A stretch of 34,630 nt of DNA from Spirochaetaceae bacterium. Its GTDB lineage: Bacteria > Spirochaetota > Spirochaetia > B11-G9. The stretch is from assembly GCA_015493635.1 (NCBI GenBank), contig WGCU01000008.1, forward strand, positions 1 through 34,630, written 5' to 3'. Under the pieces are notes generated by a model. It searched no databases. It saw only the letters and a program-made list of their open reading frames with translations, and was not told the origin of the DNA. Below are positions 14,044-23,700 of this stretch, in pieces. Both the position numbers and the translations under genes were made by a program. Position 1 is the stretch's first letter; each line of letters begins with the position of its first letter.

Positions 14044-16598
14044 TCCTCAATTGTTTGGGAATGTATCCGTTCCAGAGCCCAGAGCGTAAACTTCCGTACC
14101 CGTTTGTCCGGATCATTTTTCAGTTTCTCCAGAATCTCCTTCCCCGAATCACTGTTCAGTTTTTCAAGCGCCCGTGTCACCTCCACCCGGACATCCTCTT
14201 CAGGGTCCCGTGCTGCAAGAACAATCCCCCTGAACGCTGCTTCAGTTCCCAATCTTGACAGGAAACGGGCGGCATTCTTCCGTACTACAGGATCCCGATG
14301 GGATAACAGACGCACCTTGTGCTCAACATACCCGCTCTCTTCCAGAATCCGGCATATCTGATCCTTTAAGGAGGCAATATCCTCTTCAAGAAGATCCTCT
14401 ATGGTCTCTTCTCCCGCAGGGCCCATCTTCTTGAGGGACTGCATAATTTTTTGCCGCAGAGAGGGGGCAGCATCCTTAATGTTTTCAATAATTGCCTTCA
14501 GATTCTTCTTTGCTGTCATTTTTGACAACGCATCTATGGCAGCATCAGAAAGCTCTTCCTCTTCATCCATAATCTGTATGAGGAAATCAACAGCCTCCCG
14601 GTGACCGGATTTTGAAAGTCCCCGGATAACAGCCTTTTTCACCTCCGGAACTTCATGGGGATCTTTTGCCACGTTGAGATACGTTTCAAGATTCTCAGCA
14701 GAAGCAAACGTACTAATCGCTTCCGCCGCGGCGGTCCGGACCCGCTCAACAGGATCCCGCAGCATATCAATAGCCTGATTGAGAACCTTCTTTTCACCGT
14801 ATCCCGCCAGCGCCCAGACACTTGCAATGCGGACATCGGGGTCTGCATCAGAAAGTGCTTCCTTAATAGGTTTTAAAAATTCCTTGATACCGGTATCGGG
14901 AAGGCTTGCTATAACAGCGGCCCGGACTTTTGCATCATTCTGCTCCAGAATCTTCAAAATCCGGCTGTTGAACAGGTTTCCGCTGTAAGCTGCAAGGAGC
15001 GTAGAGAAGTCCCGTGCGTTTTCCACCGGAAGTGTCGGCAGCTGTTCAATAAGGAGCTGCAGACAGTACGGAAGTTTGTATCCGGCCAGAACCTTTAACG
15101 CAGTTATACGTATGACATGAGAATACCGCATCCTTCCTCCGGATAATATCTTAAAAAGATCAGGAAGAACAATTTCCGGAGGGAGTTTGTTTAACGCTTT
15201 AACAAGAGCATCTCCCGCAGTAAATCCGGGATCTGTAAGCGCTTTTACAAGCCCGGTATACACCTTATGTTCCATGTTTGATGGTATCTTCTCAAGGATG
15301 AAAGAAGCGCGGACGTCATCATGCATACGGCGTTCAAACTCATTCATTAACACAGAAACAGCCCGTTCATCCCCCCGTAAAGAAATACACTTTACAATGG
15401 ACTCCCATACTTTCCGGTCGGCTTCCGCTTCGGAACTGTTAAAAAACCTTTCCGCCAGTGTTCCAATGTATCTTCTGTCTCCGGATTCCGCCAGTATGGA
15501 CATAGCAGCAAAAACGGGAGCGGACCCTGAAATATCCTCAGACAGGAACCCATCCACCTTTACTTCGGACGCCTTTACAAGGAGGTCAATATTCCGGTCC
15601 AGGAGCTCGGAATCCTTAAAATCTGAATCCAGCAGTATTTTATGCAGAAAACCGTGCTCCTGCAGAAAACGCGCCGCCGGGAACCGGATTTCCAGATTAT
15701 CCGATTTCAGAAATCTGAAAGCAGTATCCACATCATGCTCCCGCTCAGGGCTTAAAAAGTTGAGGGCATGAAGAATCTGGACATCATCAAGATCATCATA
15801 CCTAACGGTGAAGTCATCGGAGAAATCTTTCATTATTCTGTCATAGGCAGCGGTTCTCACCTCTTCACTGGGATCATTTATCATATGGTCCAGGAGGATG
15901 GGATACAGTTCATCCCTCTCCATAAAGGACTCTTCTTCTATAACTATTTTCCGTATAAGAGGATGTGAATCGGAAAAAGCCTCTTTAACACCCCGTTTCG
16001 AGCGGTCATCATCCTCAGTCAGCAGAATTTTTACCGCAAAATATCGAACAGGCCATTCCGGATCACCGGCCATTTCCCGAATTTCATCAAGCCGTTCGGA
16101 AAAGAACTTTTTGGCTTCCAGGCTGTTAAAAGCTTCACCGGATCCAGACAGGGGAAGTTTCCGCAAGGTACCCGGTTCTATGCCTATCCGGGTAAAAAAG
16201 ATTTCTGTTAATGAGGGCTTTTTCAGTACTCCGAGAAAAGCGGTAAACATCCCTTTCTCTGGAATAAAAGAAAGAATACTTTCCAGAATTTTCCTGCCCG
16301 GCTTTTTCCTGTACTGCTCCAGCCAGAGACTGCTCAATCCTGTCAATTCCAGAATCTCCGGCCCCTTTGTTTTTGCAAAATTTTCTATCAGGTTTGAACG
16401 CTTTAATAAAAACTGAGGGGTATACATGTCCGCCGGGAAAACACCGGAATCAAGAGCTGCTTCAAGATCGCGGATAAGCATCTTTTTATTTTTTCTTATC
16501 CTGATACCTATAATTATACCGATAATGAGACCGATCAAAACTCCGCCTGCAGCAAATACTTCCCACAATGGTAAAGATCGTAATACTCCCCAATTCAT
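14040..16598 (-). CDS. Membrane-anchored HEAT-repeat protein
   Basis: 852 residues. One N-terminal membrane helix (VFAAGGVLIGLIIGIIIGI) followed by a basic stretch (RIRKNKK) places the rest in the cytoplasm. The body is a long series of paired helices typical of HEAT/PBS-lyase-like repeats, clearest at the C-terminal half: DADPDVRIASVWALAGYGEK, DPVERVRTAAAEAIST, HRDPVVRKNAARFLSRLG, DPEEDVRVEVTRALEKL, DPDKRVRKFTLWALERI. Such solenoids are protein-binding scaffolds; no catalytic motif is seen. AAGGAG lies 6 nt before the ATG. It follows the GAF–PAS–cyclase gene by 12 nt on the same strand, so the two are probably co-transcribed and the scaffold may serve the cyclase pathway. It overlaps the helicase tail by 4 bp. 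Confidence 0.85.
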   Translation of the reverse strand: MNWGVLRSLPLWEVFAAGGVLIGLIIGIIIGIRIRKNKKMLIRDLEAALDSGVFPADMYTPQFLLKRSNLIENFAKTKGPEILELTGLSSLWLEQYRKKPGRKILESILSFIPEKGMFTAFLGVLKKPSLTEIFFTRIGIEPGTLRKLPLSGSGEAFNSLEAKKFFSERLDEIREMAGDPEWPVRYFAVKILLTEDDDRSKRGVKEAFSDSHPLIRKIVIEEESFMERDELYPILLDHMINDPSEEVRTAAYDRIMKDFSDDFTVRYDDLDDVQILHALNFLSPEREHDVDTAFRFLKSDNLEIRFPAARFLQEHGFLHKILLDSDFKDSELLDRNIDLLVKASEVKVDGFLSEDISGSAPVFAAMSILAESGDRRYIGTLAERFFNSSEAEADRKVWESIVKCISLRGDERAVSVLMNEFERRMHDDVRASFILEKIPSNMEHKVYTGLVKALTDPGFTAGDALVKALNKLPPEIVLPDLFKILSGGRMRYSHVIRITALKVLAGYKLPYCLQLLIEQLPTLPVENARDFSTLLAAYSGNLFNSRILKILEQNDAKVRAAVIASLPDTGIKEFLKPIKEALSDADPDVRIASVWALAGYGEKKVLNQAIDMLRDPVERVRTAAAEAISTFASAENLETYLNVAKDPHEVPEVKKAVIRGLSKSGHREAVDFLIQIMDEEEELSDAAIDALSKMTAKKNLKAIIENIKDAAPSLRQKIMQSLKKMGPAGEETIEDLLEEDIASLKDQICRILEESGYVEHKVRLLSHRDPVVRKNAARFLSRLGTEAAFRGIVLAARDPEEDVRVEVTRALEKLNSDSGKEILEKLKNDPDKRVRKFTLWALERIHSQTIED

Positions 16599-16610
16599 AT
16601 CATACTCCTT

Positions 16611-18179
16611 CTAATGCACCACTTTCATAACATTAAAAATATGCAGCGGCTTTTCAACACCTTTTACTTTTACCGGATCCAGCTCCTTAAGTTTAAAATG
16701 GTCTCCGATAAGATCTCTTGTCCTCTGGGTGATGATAACCTCACCTGCCGCCGCGACTCCTTCAAGACGCGCGGCAATATTCACCGTATCACCAATAACC
16801 GAATAGTCCATTCTCCGCTGACTGCCCAGATTCCCGGCAACAAGGGGGCCGGAATGCATACCTATACCAACCTTCAAACCGGAAGCAATGCCCTTAAAAA
16901 ACTTCCGTGACTTTGAACGGACCAGCTCCTGTATTTCAACCGCGCAGCTGACTGCGGCAACCGCATCTTTATCTTCTTTTACAATAGGAACACCCCACGC
17001 GGCCATAATACAGTCACCGATAAACTTATCTATATATCCGTTGTACTTGATAATAATTTCTACAGCTTCACTGAAATATTCATTGAGAATATCAACGATA
17101 ACCTCAGGTTCTTTCCCCTCACTGAACGAAGTATATCCCCGTATATCCGCAAAAAAGAGGGTCGCCATCTTCCGGTCTCCTCCAAGATGAACCTGATCCG
17201 CCGAATCCATCAGACTCTTTAGTACATCCCCGGACATATACCGGGCAAACATGTCTTTTATAACCCGTCGCTCCTCTACAGCAACGTTCATCTGATTTTT
17301 TAATTCCTGTTCCCGTGATTGATCGGTAAAAAGCAGGGTAAGCCCTTCGTATTTGCCGCGCTTTCCGGTAAGGGGAGATATATTCAGAGAAAAATCCATG
17401 TCCCCCCCTTCCCGTTTATAGATCCCTTCCAGCCCGAGGATTTCCTTATAATCTTTCTGGGCCTTTGAAAGTGTCTGCAGCATTGACGTGCCCATGGACT
17501 TTTCCACAAAAGAATAGAGACTTTTTCCCATCCACGAGGAATCAAGAAGCAGCCGGTCAGCAGCTGCCTTGTTAAAATAATGAATGTTTCCTCTTGCATC
17601 AGTGGTAATGAGAAGATTGGTCATTGAGGTGAAAACACTTTCCTGATACCGCTGAAGAGCCTCAATCTCTTTCAGCTTCTCTTTTACTTCCTGAAACAGT
17701 TCTGTATTATTAATCATTCCCCCTGCAAGACGGGTAAATGCATCAAGGTAATGCAGTTTGTTCTTCCCGTAAAAATTCTCTTTTACCGCACCGAGAATAA
17801 GGAGCCCTATCTTTCGTTTAGGAGTAAAAAGGGGAAGAACAATAACACTCCTGATACGTTTATGCAGGAATGCTTCACTGAAAAATACCTGCCCCCGGCT
17901 GTTCAGGACTAAAGCCTCCCGGCAGTCTTCCATAAACCTGACAAGCTCTCCGTCCGCGGGAAGCTGCCGGGGAAGATCCATCTTACCCCGTTTATGTATT
18001 AAAGTGAGATCCGCTTTCTTTTCTGCATTTCCGGGATACGCGTAAAGTACCGCACTGTCGGACCCGCTGACGTCCTGTGCCTGTTCAACAAGGGTTGCAA
18101 CCAAAGAGGTGCGGCTCCGGTCTTCAAAGAGGAGAGAACTTGTTCTAAGCAGTTCCTGAAGGATTTCTATACCGGCCAT
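16611..18179 (-). CDS. GAF–PAS adenylate/guanylate cyclase (soluble)
   Basis: 522 residues with no membrane helix. A GAF domain at about residues 20–165 (VLPLFTPKRKIGLLILGA), a PAS domain at about 175–300 (SMTNLLITTDARGNIHYFNK then LLFTDQSREQE), a short helical linker and a class III cyclase domain from about 320 follow in order. Metal Asp residues are in FFADIRGYTSF (D344) and DKFIGDCIM (D389), and the transition-state Asn/Arg are in DTVNIAARLEG. The usual purine-choosing Asp is Ser (MDYSVIGD), so base specificity cannot be read from sequence. The domain set implies control by a small cytosolic ligand or redox cue. AAGGAG lies before the ATG. It leads a two-gene unit with the HEAT-repeat protein, divergent from the TIGR03546 gene. 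Confidence 0.92.
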   Translation of the reverse strand: MAGIEILQELLRTSSLLFEDRSRTSLVATLVEQAQDVSGSDSAVLYAYPGNAEKKADLTLIHKRGKMDLPRQLPADGELVRFMEDCREALVLNSRGQVFFSEAFLHKRIRSVIVLPLFTPKRKIGLLILGAVKENFYGKNKLHYLDAFTRLAGGMINNTELFQEVKEKLKEIEALQRYQESVFTSMTNLLITTDARGNIHYFNKAAADRLLLDSSWMGKSLYSFVEKSMGTSMLQTLSKAQKDYKEILGLEGIYKREGGDMDFSLNISPLTGKRGKYEGLTLLFTDQSREQELKNQMNVAVEERRVIKDMFARYMSGDVLKSLMDSADQVHLGGDRKMATLFFADIRGYTSFSEGKEPEVIVDILNEYFSEAVEIIIKYNGYIDKFIGDCIMAAWGVPIVKEDKDAVAAVSCAVEIQELVRSKSRKFFKGIASGLKVGIGMHSGPLVAGNLGSQRRMDYSVIGDTVNIAARLEGVAAAGEVIITQRTRDLIGDHFKLKELDPVKVKGVEKPLHIFNVMKVVH

Positions 18180-18244
18180 GAAAACTCCTTAATCACTAGT
18201 GTAAAACAACTTGTAAAAAAAGTCTATTCAAATAAATCCTCCCA

Positions 18245-18253
18245 TGGTATAAT
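18245..18253 (+). promoter_or_regulatory. Extended -10 promoter very close to the TIGR03546 start
   Basis: TGG-TATAAT is a consensus extended -10 (TATAAT 18248–18253). Its -35 partner (TATTCA, 18225–18230) is poor, as extended -10 promoters tolerate. The expected start of transcription, about 18260, is only about 3 nt before the ATG at 18263, and no Shine–Dalgarno is evident, so the transcript may be almost leaderless. Confidence 0.55.
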
Positions 18254-18262
18254 GGAAAAAAG

Positions 18263-18799
18263 ATGTTGTTGAAATGGATATTTAACCTTTTTAAAGTACT
18301 TAATTCAAATAAAAATCCGGGAGAAATTGCTGCCGGGTTTTCTTTCGGTTTGATGCTTGTCCTTATTCCCGGAGGCAATCTGCTCTGGGCGGTTCTCCTG
18401 GTGCTTGGCTTTTTTACACGGCTCAACCTGATGACTGCTTTTGTATTTTTGGGGCTGGGAAAAATCATTGTTCCGCTTATTGATCCGCTGCTGGATTCTT
18501 TCGGATTTTATATTCTTACGTTGAACCAGCTGCGTCATGTTTTTACAAAACTCTACAGCATCCCTCTTGTTCCTTTTACCGCGTTTAATAATACTGTCGT
18601 TATGGGCGGATTTGTCAGCGGAGTTATTCTCGCTTTGCCGATGTGGTTCCTGTTCCGCAGTTTTGTTGTTTTCTACCGGCTGAAGATCAGAGACAATCTT
18701 AAAAAAACAAAATTTGTCCGGCATATTACCAAACTCCCCCTGGCAGGAAAGATATCAGGAATGGTTAAAACGTACAGAAAAGTGACAGGAAAAGGCTGA
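18263..18799 (+). CDS. TIGR03546 family inner-membrane protein
   Basis: 178 residues with three or four membrane segments and a basic C-terminus (LKKTKFVRHITKLPLAGKIS). The N-terminal LFKVLNSNKNPGEIAAGFSF, then GLMLVLIPGGNLLW, is characteristic of the TIGR03546/DUF2062-like family. Family members occur in a small share of outer-membrane bacteria and are usually next to a TIGR03545 gene, as here, 5 nt downstream. Function is unknown; the pair is likely an envelope complex. The ATG lies 10 nt after a TATAAT box. Confidence 0.85.
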   Translation: MLLKWIFNLFKVLNSNKNPGEIAAGFSFGLMLVLIPGGNLLWAVLLVLGFFTRLNLMTAFVFLGLGKIIVPLIDPLLDSFGFYILTLNQLRHVFTKLYSIPLVPFTAFNNTVVMGGFVSGVILALPMWFLFRSFVVFYRLKIRDNLKKTKFVRHITKLPLAGKISGMVKTYRKVTGKG

Positions 18800-18804
18800 G
18801 CGGT

Positions 18805-20571
18805 ATGGGCAAAAAAAAGAAGAAGAAAAAGATTCTTCATACCGGAAAACTGGCAGTTCTTGGAGTGCTTATAGCTGCCACACTGGTTTTCAGTTTTTTC
18901 TTCAAGGATAAACTCATCTCCAGATATCTGGATAGAGGACTGGAAACAGTCCTTCAAACCCCGGTTGATATCTCAGCGCTTCACGCAAAAATTCTTTCAT
19001 CCCGGCTGACAATCGGCTCCCTTGCTGTTGTTGACAAAGATAATCCGGAAATGTACCAGTTTGTTCTGCATGCCGTCACTATCGATATAGACAGTGCCGC
19101 ACTTTTAAAGGGGAAGTTTATTATTGAGAAACTTGCGAGTACCGGTTTGGAAAAAGAAGTTCCCCGGCGGCATATTCAATTGAGAAGTACCGTCAGCACC
19201 CCTTCGAAACCTGCAAAAAAAGAGGTAACAGCTTCTCCATTCAAATTTCCTGTTATCTCCCTGAATCCGAAAGATATTATCAACAATCATAAAAAAGACT
19301 TCGCGTCATTTACCGTACTTGAAGATTCAAAAACAACGTTGGAAACGGCTTCGCAGCAGTTAAAAACAGATACCGAGGCACTCAATAATAAATTCAATCA
19401 GTTTAAAACCAAAACAGCCCCCCTTTTTACAGCAAAAATCTCCACTGTGCAGGAAGGGAAAAAACTCCTTGAATCTGTTACTGCGACGGTGAATGGTTTT
19501 AAAACAATCAGTGACAGCAGTCGGAATCTGTACACCGAAGTTAAGAGCGATACAGAACTTATTAAAAAAGAGAAAAACAAAATAAACAAAGCATTAAACG
19601 AAGATTTCAAAAGGATCGACTCTTTTATCGCGGAACCGGGAAGCTCGATAAAACATGCCGCGTCCGATTACGCACAAAATCTTCTTAAAGAGAAAACAGG
19701 CCGCTATTACACAGCAGTGCTGAAGGGTATTACAATACTTAAAAATCTTTCATCAAAAAATTCCAAGAAAAACAATTACAGCCGAAGAAAAGGGAGGATA
19801 GTACGTTTCCCTGAAAAAGAACTGCCTCTGTTCCTTTTAAAGGAAGCTTCCCTTACAATGGCTCAAGATTCCCGGACCATCAACATAGATATTGAGAATA
19901 TATCAAGTAATGCAGCCCTTACCCATGTCCCTGCAGCTTTTTCCATCAACGTTAAAAACAACCTGTCAGCCGCCTTACTTACAGGGTCCTATACTCAGAA
20001 CAATCCTGAAAGCGGAAAACTGAAAATGACAGGCACCCTTAAAAATTTCGACCTTGATAATCAGTCTGTTAAAGGGAAATACAATGCATCGGGTACTTTT
20101 TCACTGGTTAACGCGTCTGTTCTTACAGGAACGGCTGATATAAAACTTATACAGGCCCAGCTGCAGAATCCGCAGAAAGCACCCCTTATAGAAGAAATCA
20201 ATACTATCCTCGGCAGTTCGCCGAACACGGCACTGAAAGCTGTCTTTTATATTGATCCTGAGCGTTCGAAGATAACCGTAACCTCCTCTCTCGATTCCCT
20301 GATACAGGAAACGGTAAACAGGCAGCTGGCAGCTGTCTCTTCTTCCCTGAAAAAACGGGCCAAAAAAGAGTTTGAAGGGCGGATAAAACCTCAGATTTCC
20401 ACCTGGGATTCCAGCAGTTCGATTCTTAAAAATCTTTTCAAAGAAGAAAAGAATCTCAATATGGATATTACCGGCTATAATAAAAAGTTAGCAGCTGAAG
20501 AAGCCCGAATAAAGAAAGAGCTTTTAAAACTGTCAATCCCCGGTGCCGCCGGATTAAAACTGCCTTTCTAA
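18805..20571 (+). CDS. TIGR03545 family envelope protein
   Basis: 588 residues. A basic N-terminus (MGKKKKKKKILHTGK) precedes one membrane helix (LAVLGVLIAATLVFSFFF), so the bulk is periplasmic. A region at about residues 30–110 (GLETVLQTPVDISALHAKIL, LTIGSLAVVD) resembles the start of AsmA/Mdm31-like lipid-transfer proteins. Long helical stretches occupy about 160–310, and a beta-rich C-terminal half includes GKLKMTGTLKNFDLDNQSVK. This fits the TIGR03545 family, known only from bacteria with an outer membrane and typically paired with TIGR03546. AAGG lies before the ATG. Any role in moving lipids between membranes is inference. Confidence 0.82.
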   Translation: MGKKKKKKKILHTGKLAVLGVLIAATLVFSFFFKDKLISRYLDRGLETVLQTPVDISALHAKILSSRLTIGSLAVVDKDNPEMYQFVLHAVTIDIDSAALLKGKFIIEKLASTGLEKEVPRRHIQLRSTVSTPSKPAKKEVTASPFKFPVISLNPKDIINNHKKDFASFTVLEDSKTTLETASQQLKTDTEALNNKFNQFKTKTAPLFTAKISTVQEGKKLLESVTATVNGFKTISDSSRNLYTEVKSDTELIKKEKNKINKALNEDFKRIDSFIAEPGSSIKHAASDYAQNLLKEKTGRYYTAVLKGITILKNLSSKNSKKNNYSRRKGRIVRFPEKELPLFLLKEASLTMAQDSRTINIDIENISSNAALTHVPAAFSINVKNNLSAALLTGSYTQNNPESGKLKMTGTLKNFDLDNQSVKGKYNASGTFSLVNASVLTGTADIKLIQAQLQNPQKAPLIEEINTILGSSPNTALKAVFYIDPERSKITVTSSLDSLIQETVNRQLAAVSSSLKKRAKKEFEGRIKPQISTWDSSSSILKNLFKEEKNLNMDITGYNKKLAAEEARIKKELLKLSIPGAAGLKLPF

Positions 20572-20602
20572 TCTTTCTCCTTCAGAAAATTTTATTTATT
20601 TT

Positions 20603-20632
20603 TTAACAAAAAAAGATTTTTTGTGCTATAAT
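20603..20632 (+). promoter_or_regulatory. Promoter of the giant surface-protein operon
   Basis: TTAACA (20603–20608), an 18-bp spacer, then TATAAT (20627–20632) with an upstream TG at 20624–20625, so also an extended -10. Transcription should begin near 20639, leaving an unusually long leader of about 155 nt before the ATG at 20794. The spacer is an A/T palindrome (ACAAAAAA…TTTTTTGT). Confidence 0.65.
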
Positions 20633-20639
20633 TAAAAGA

Positions 20640-20793
20640 AGTGTTTTCTTGCTGTTCCTGTTTTGGAACGTAGAGGAGTACCCGTTTATTGGGGTGAACA
20701 TCTTTTACATCTTTTTGCTTCTTGTCTGAGACTTTATTGTGCTTTGCAAAAGCTCCATAACATAAAAAAGTATAGATAAAAAGAGGTAAGAGT
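20640..20793 (+). promoter_or_regulatory. Long 5' untranslated leader of the giant gene
   Basis: About 154 nt with no convincing gene. Small hairpins are possible (GTTCC…GGAAC near 20653–20668; ACCC…GGGT near 20680–20696). It does not match any riboswitch consensus I know. A ribosome site GAGGTAAGAG lies directly before the ATG. Confidence 0.4.
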
Positions 20794-23700
20794 ATGTATT
20801 TTATAAAAAGTAATGTAAAATATCTGCTTGTTTTCTTGTACTTGGTTTTAGCTTCTTTCGTATTTTCCCAGACAATAACAGTTAACGACGGAACCGGTTC
20901 AGATACAGACTGGTGGACCTCAAACACCACCTTCTCCGCCAACTGGAGTGATACTATAGATTGGATGGGTAAATATGCTACTGATAACAAGTATTATCAA
21001 TGTACGTTAGGATATTTTACTGGCTCCACTTGGAATAATTCTTCTGAATCTGTAATAGTTACGGGTATTTCTGCATTAGATATCCCGCCAAAGAATGTTT
21101 TGATAACAAAGTCTCCTTCTGGTGCTCCATTGAATTTGGCAGAAGGGAACCACTATATAATGAAGGTGGAAGCCTTTCATATTATGGTTGACAGCATATA
21201 TTTGATAAAAACTGGGTATTCCGACGGAGTAACAACCGACTTTACGCCCCCTTCGGTAACGGTAACCAGTCCCTCTGCTTCTGTTGTAACGTCCAGTACC
21301 TTTACCCTTCAGTGGTCGGGCAGTGACGCAGGGAGCGGTGTAGCCTCATACGATGTTCAGTACAAAACGGGAAACGGAGCGTGGCAGGATCTCCTTACTG
21401 CGGCAAGCAGTACAAGGTATCAGTTTACCGGAAATAACGGGTATACCTATACGTTCAGAGTCCGGGCCGCTGATGAAGCGGGAAACATAAGCGACTGGAC
21501 GCTCCCCCAGGCTCAAAGTACGGTAAGCATCAATGCGATGTCTCCCTCTGTCTCTTTAAGCGTAACCCCCGGTACCCTCTCATTTTCAGCAAATGAAAAT
21601 GAAAAGGGAGCTGATATTTCAATTCAGGCTACAGGCGGCAGTCTAACCGTAACGTCTGTAACTGAAAGCAGAAACTATCCGGGGTGGGGTACAGAAGATG
21701 AAATTCCGGATAACATGTCTGTCAGCATTACCGGAGGCAGCAGATATACGCTGCACCGGACCATCCAGCTGGACAACATCGCCCGGTCCAGGGCTCTCGG
21801 CAACGGAACGAAAGGCAGTTTTACCGTAACCTATACGGTGGAGGGGCAGGATTCATACGGTCATCCGGTTGCTGGAAATGTGAGCATTCCCGTAACAGTA
21901 AGCGGGGGGCTGTCTTCCAGTCTCTCTATAAATAATGTCACCATAGAGCTTCCCCCGTCTCCCTACTATGTAGGAGATACTGTGGAGAATGCCAGAGTTA
22001 CCATAGATGCTTCCGGATCAGGTACCGCCACCGGTCAGATCCTGGTGGATGATGACACATCATGGAGTTCAAATCCGGGATTTTCCGTAAATGTAAATAA
22101 TACGACAAGTTTTAATATAAACGGAACACTCCCAACCGATTCACCGGGGAGCCATACGGTAAAAGTAGAAATTACCGATCCGGTAACAGCTTCTGCGGAA
22201 GAAACCTATACCGTCTCATCTGAAACTCCGCCGTTTCCCCCGACAGTACTTACCCTCGTACAGGATGTCGCTGAACTGACAGATCTTAACGGTAATGCAG
22301 AAGCTGTCAACGGTGACACTTATAAAGAATTCCACTTTACCGGAACGGCGAAAATGAAGATATTTCCGCTGAAAGACGATAACGGGAATCCTACAATTGT
22401 AAATGATGTAACCGTTACTGAACTGGTCGTCCGGTATAATGATGACAACCCAACCAAGGCCAAGATCAGAGGCGGAACGGTAGAAAAAGAAGTTACCGGG
22501 GATGAGGTAATAGCGACGGTAGGGAACAGGTATCTGCGGGTTAAAAAGGTTTCCTTTACCGGACAGAAAAGCCCTGCTACCGATTTTTTAAGAATCGATA
22601 CAAAGCTTTACATACCAAAGCTCCATATGGAGTTTTTCAAGATCGGCGGACTGGTTTTAAAGACAGAAGGAATTGAAGCCAAAGCAGTCTCCGTCGCGGA
22701 AAATAAGGCCAAAACCTTCAACGCTTTCGGCATGGAGTTCCGAATTCACAATGTAGATGCTGAACAGGCAATTGTTGTTGGAAAAGATAAAGCCAATGAC
22801 CGGTATTATTTTACCCTCTCCGGCGGTATTGCCATGAGTGAAAAAAGCGGTACAACCAAAACCAAAAAGGAAATCACTACTTTCAAGGGGCTTACCTTCT
22901 ACACTGATGGAAATGTTGACGGAACCATCACTTTTAAAAAGAGTTTTGATATCATTCCCGACAAACTGACCCTTACCAAAATACAGGTTCAAAAAGAAGG
23001 GGATACGTTCAAGATGAAGCTGGGAGGAGAGCTTAAGAACCTGCCCTACCCTCTTGATTCTCTCGGTACGACCACTTTTGAATTTAAATTCGACAAGGAT
23101 GGAAATGCCGAAGGCCTTGTTGTTCCCATTCATGAGCTTCAGAACAACAACAAGGGACACGGGCTTGGTAATAATGACCAGACAGAATGGAATTTGGGAA
23201 TAGCCCAGATTGATATTACCTATCTTGGACTGTATCTTCAATTTAACGAGGGAGATTTCGACAAGGACCACAGTGAAATCCAGATCGGAATGGATCTGTA
23301 CCTGGATCTGAAGGATCAGGATGGATCCGACCCCTCTGACAGCGGGAAAAGAATCTCCTTCGGGGAACTGAACACGAATGGTGATTTTACCGGAGGAATC
23401 AGGATCTCCATGGATGGGGATGTTACCTGGCACCAGCCTACTGATGCAACGATCATTCAGCACAAGAAGCTGGAACTGGCGGCACTTACCATATCAATAG
23501 ACGGACTTGCCGTTGCACCGGATCCGTTCAGAATAATATTTACCGGCGGAATACTGATCAATCTTCAGGGTGTTGCGGGAGAAGTGGATTTTGAAAATCT
23601 GGCCATCGGTCTTGACGGCAGTGTTTCCAATCTCTCCGATGCCATTCAGGGAGGAATGCTCGACGTTGTAGATGCGGTTCATATCGAGGTGGATGATGTA

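Noticed and set aside
20592-20990. 132-codon minus-strand ORF across the giant gene promoter and leader
   Set aside because: It overlaps a strong plus-strand promoter and signal-peptide sequence and encodes no recognisable protein.
22657-23463. 268-codon minus-strand ORF inside the giant gene
   Set aside because: It is antisense to a continuous 2673-codon frame with exported-protein character; no motif or start context supports it.
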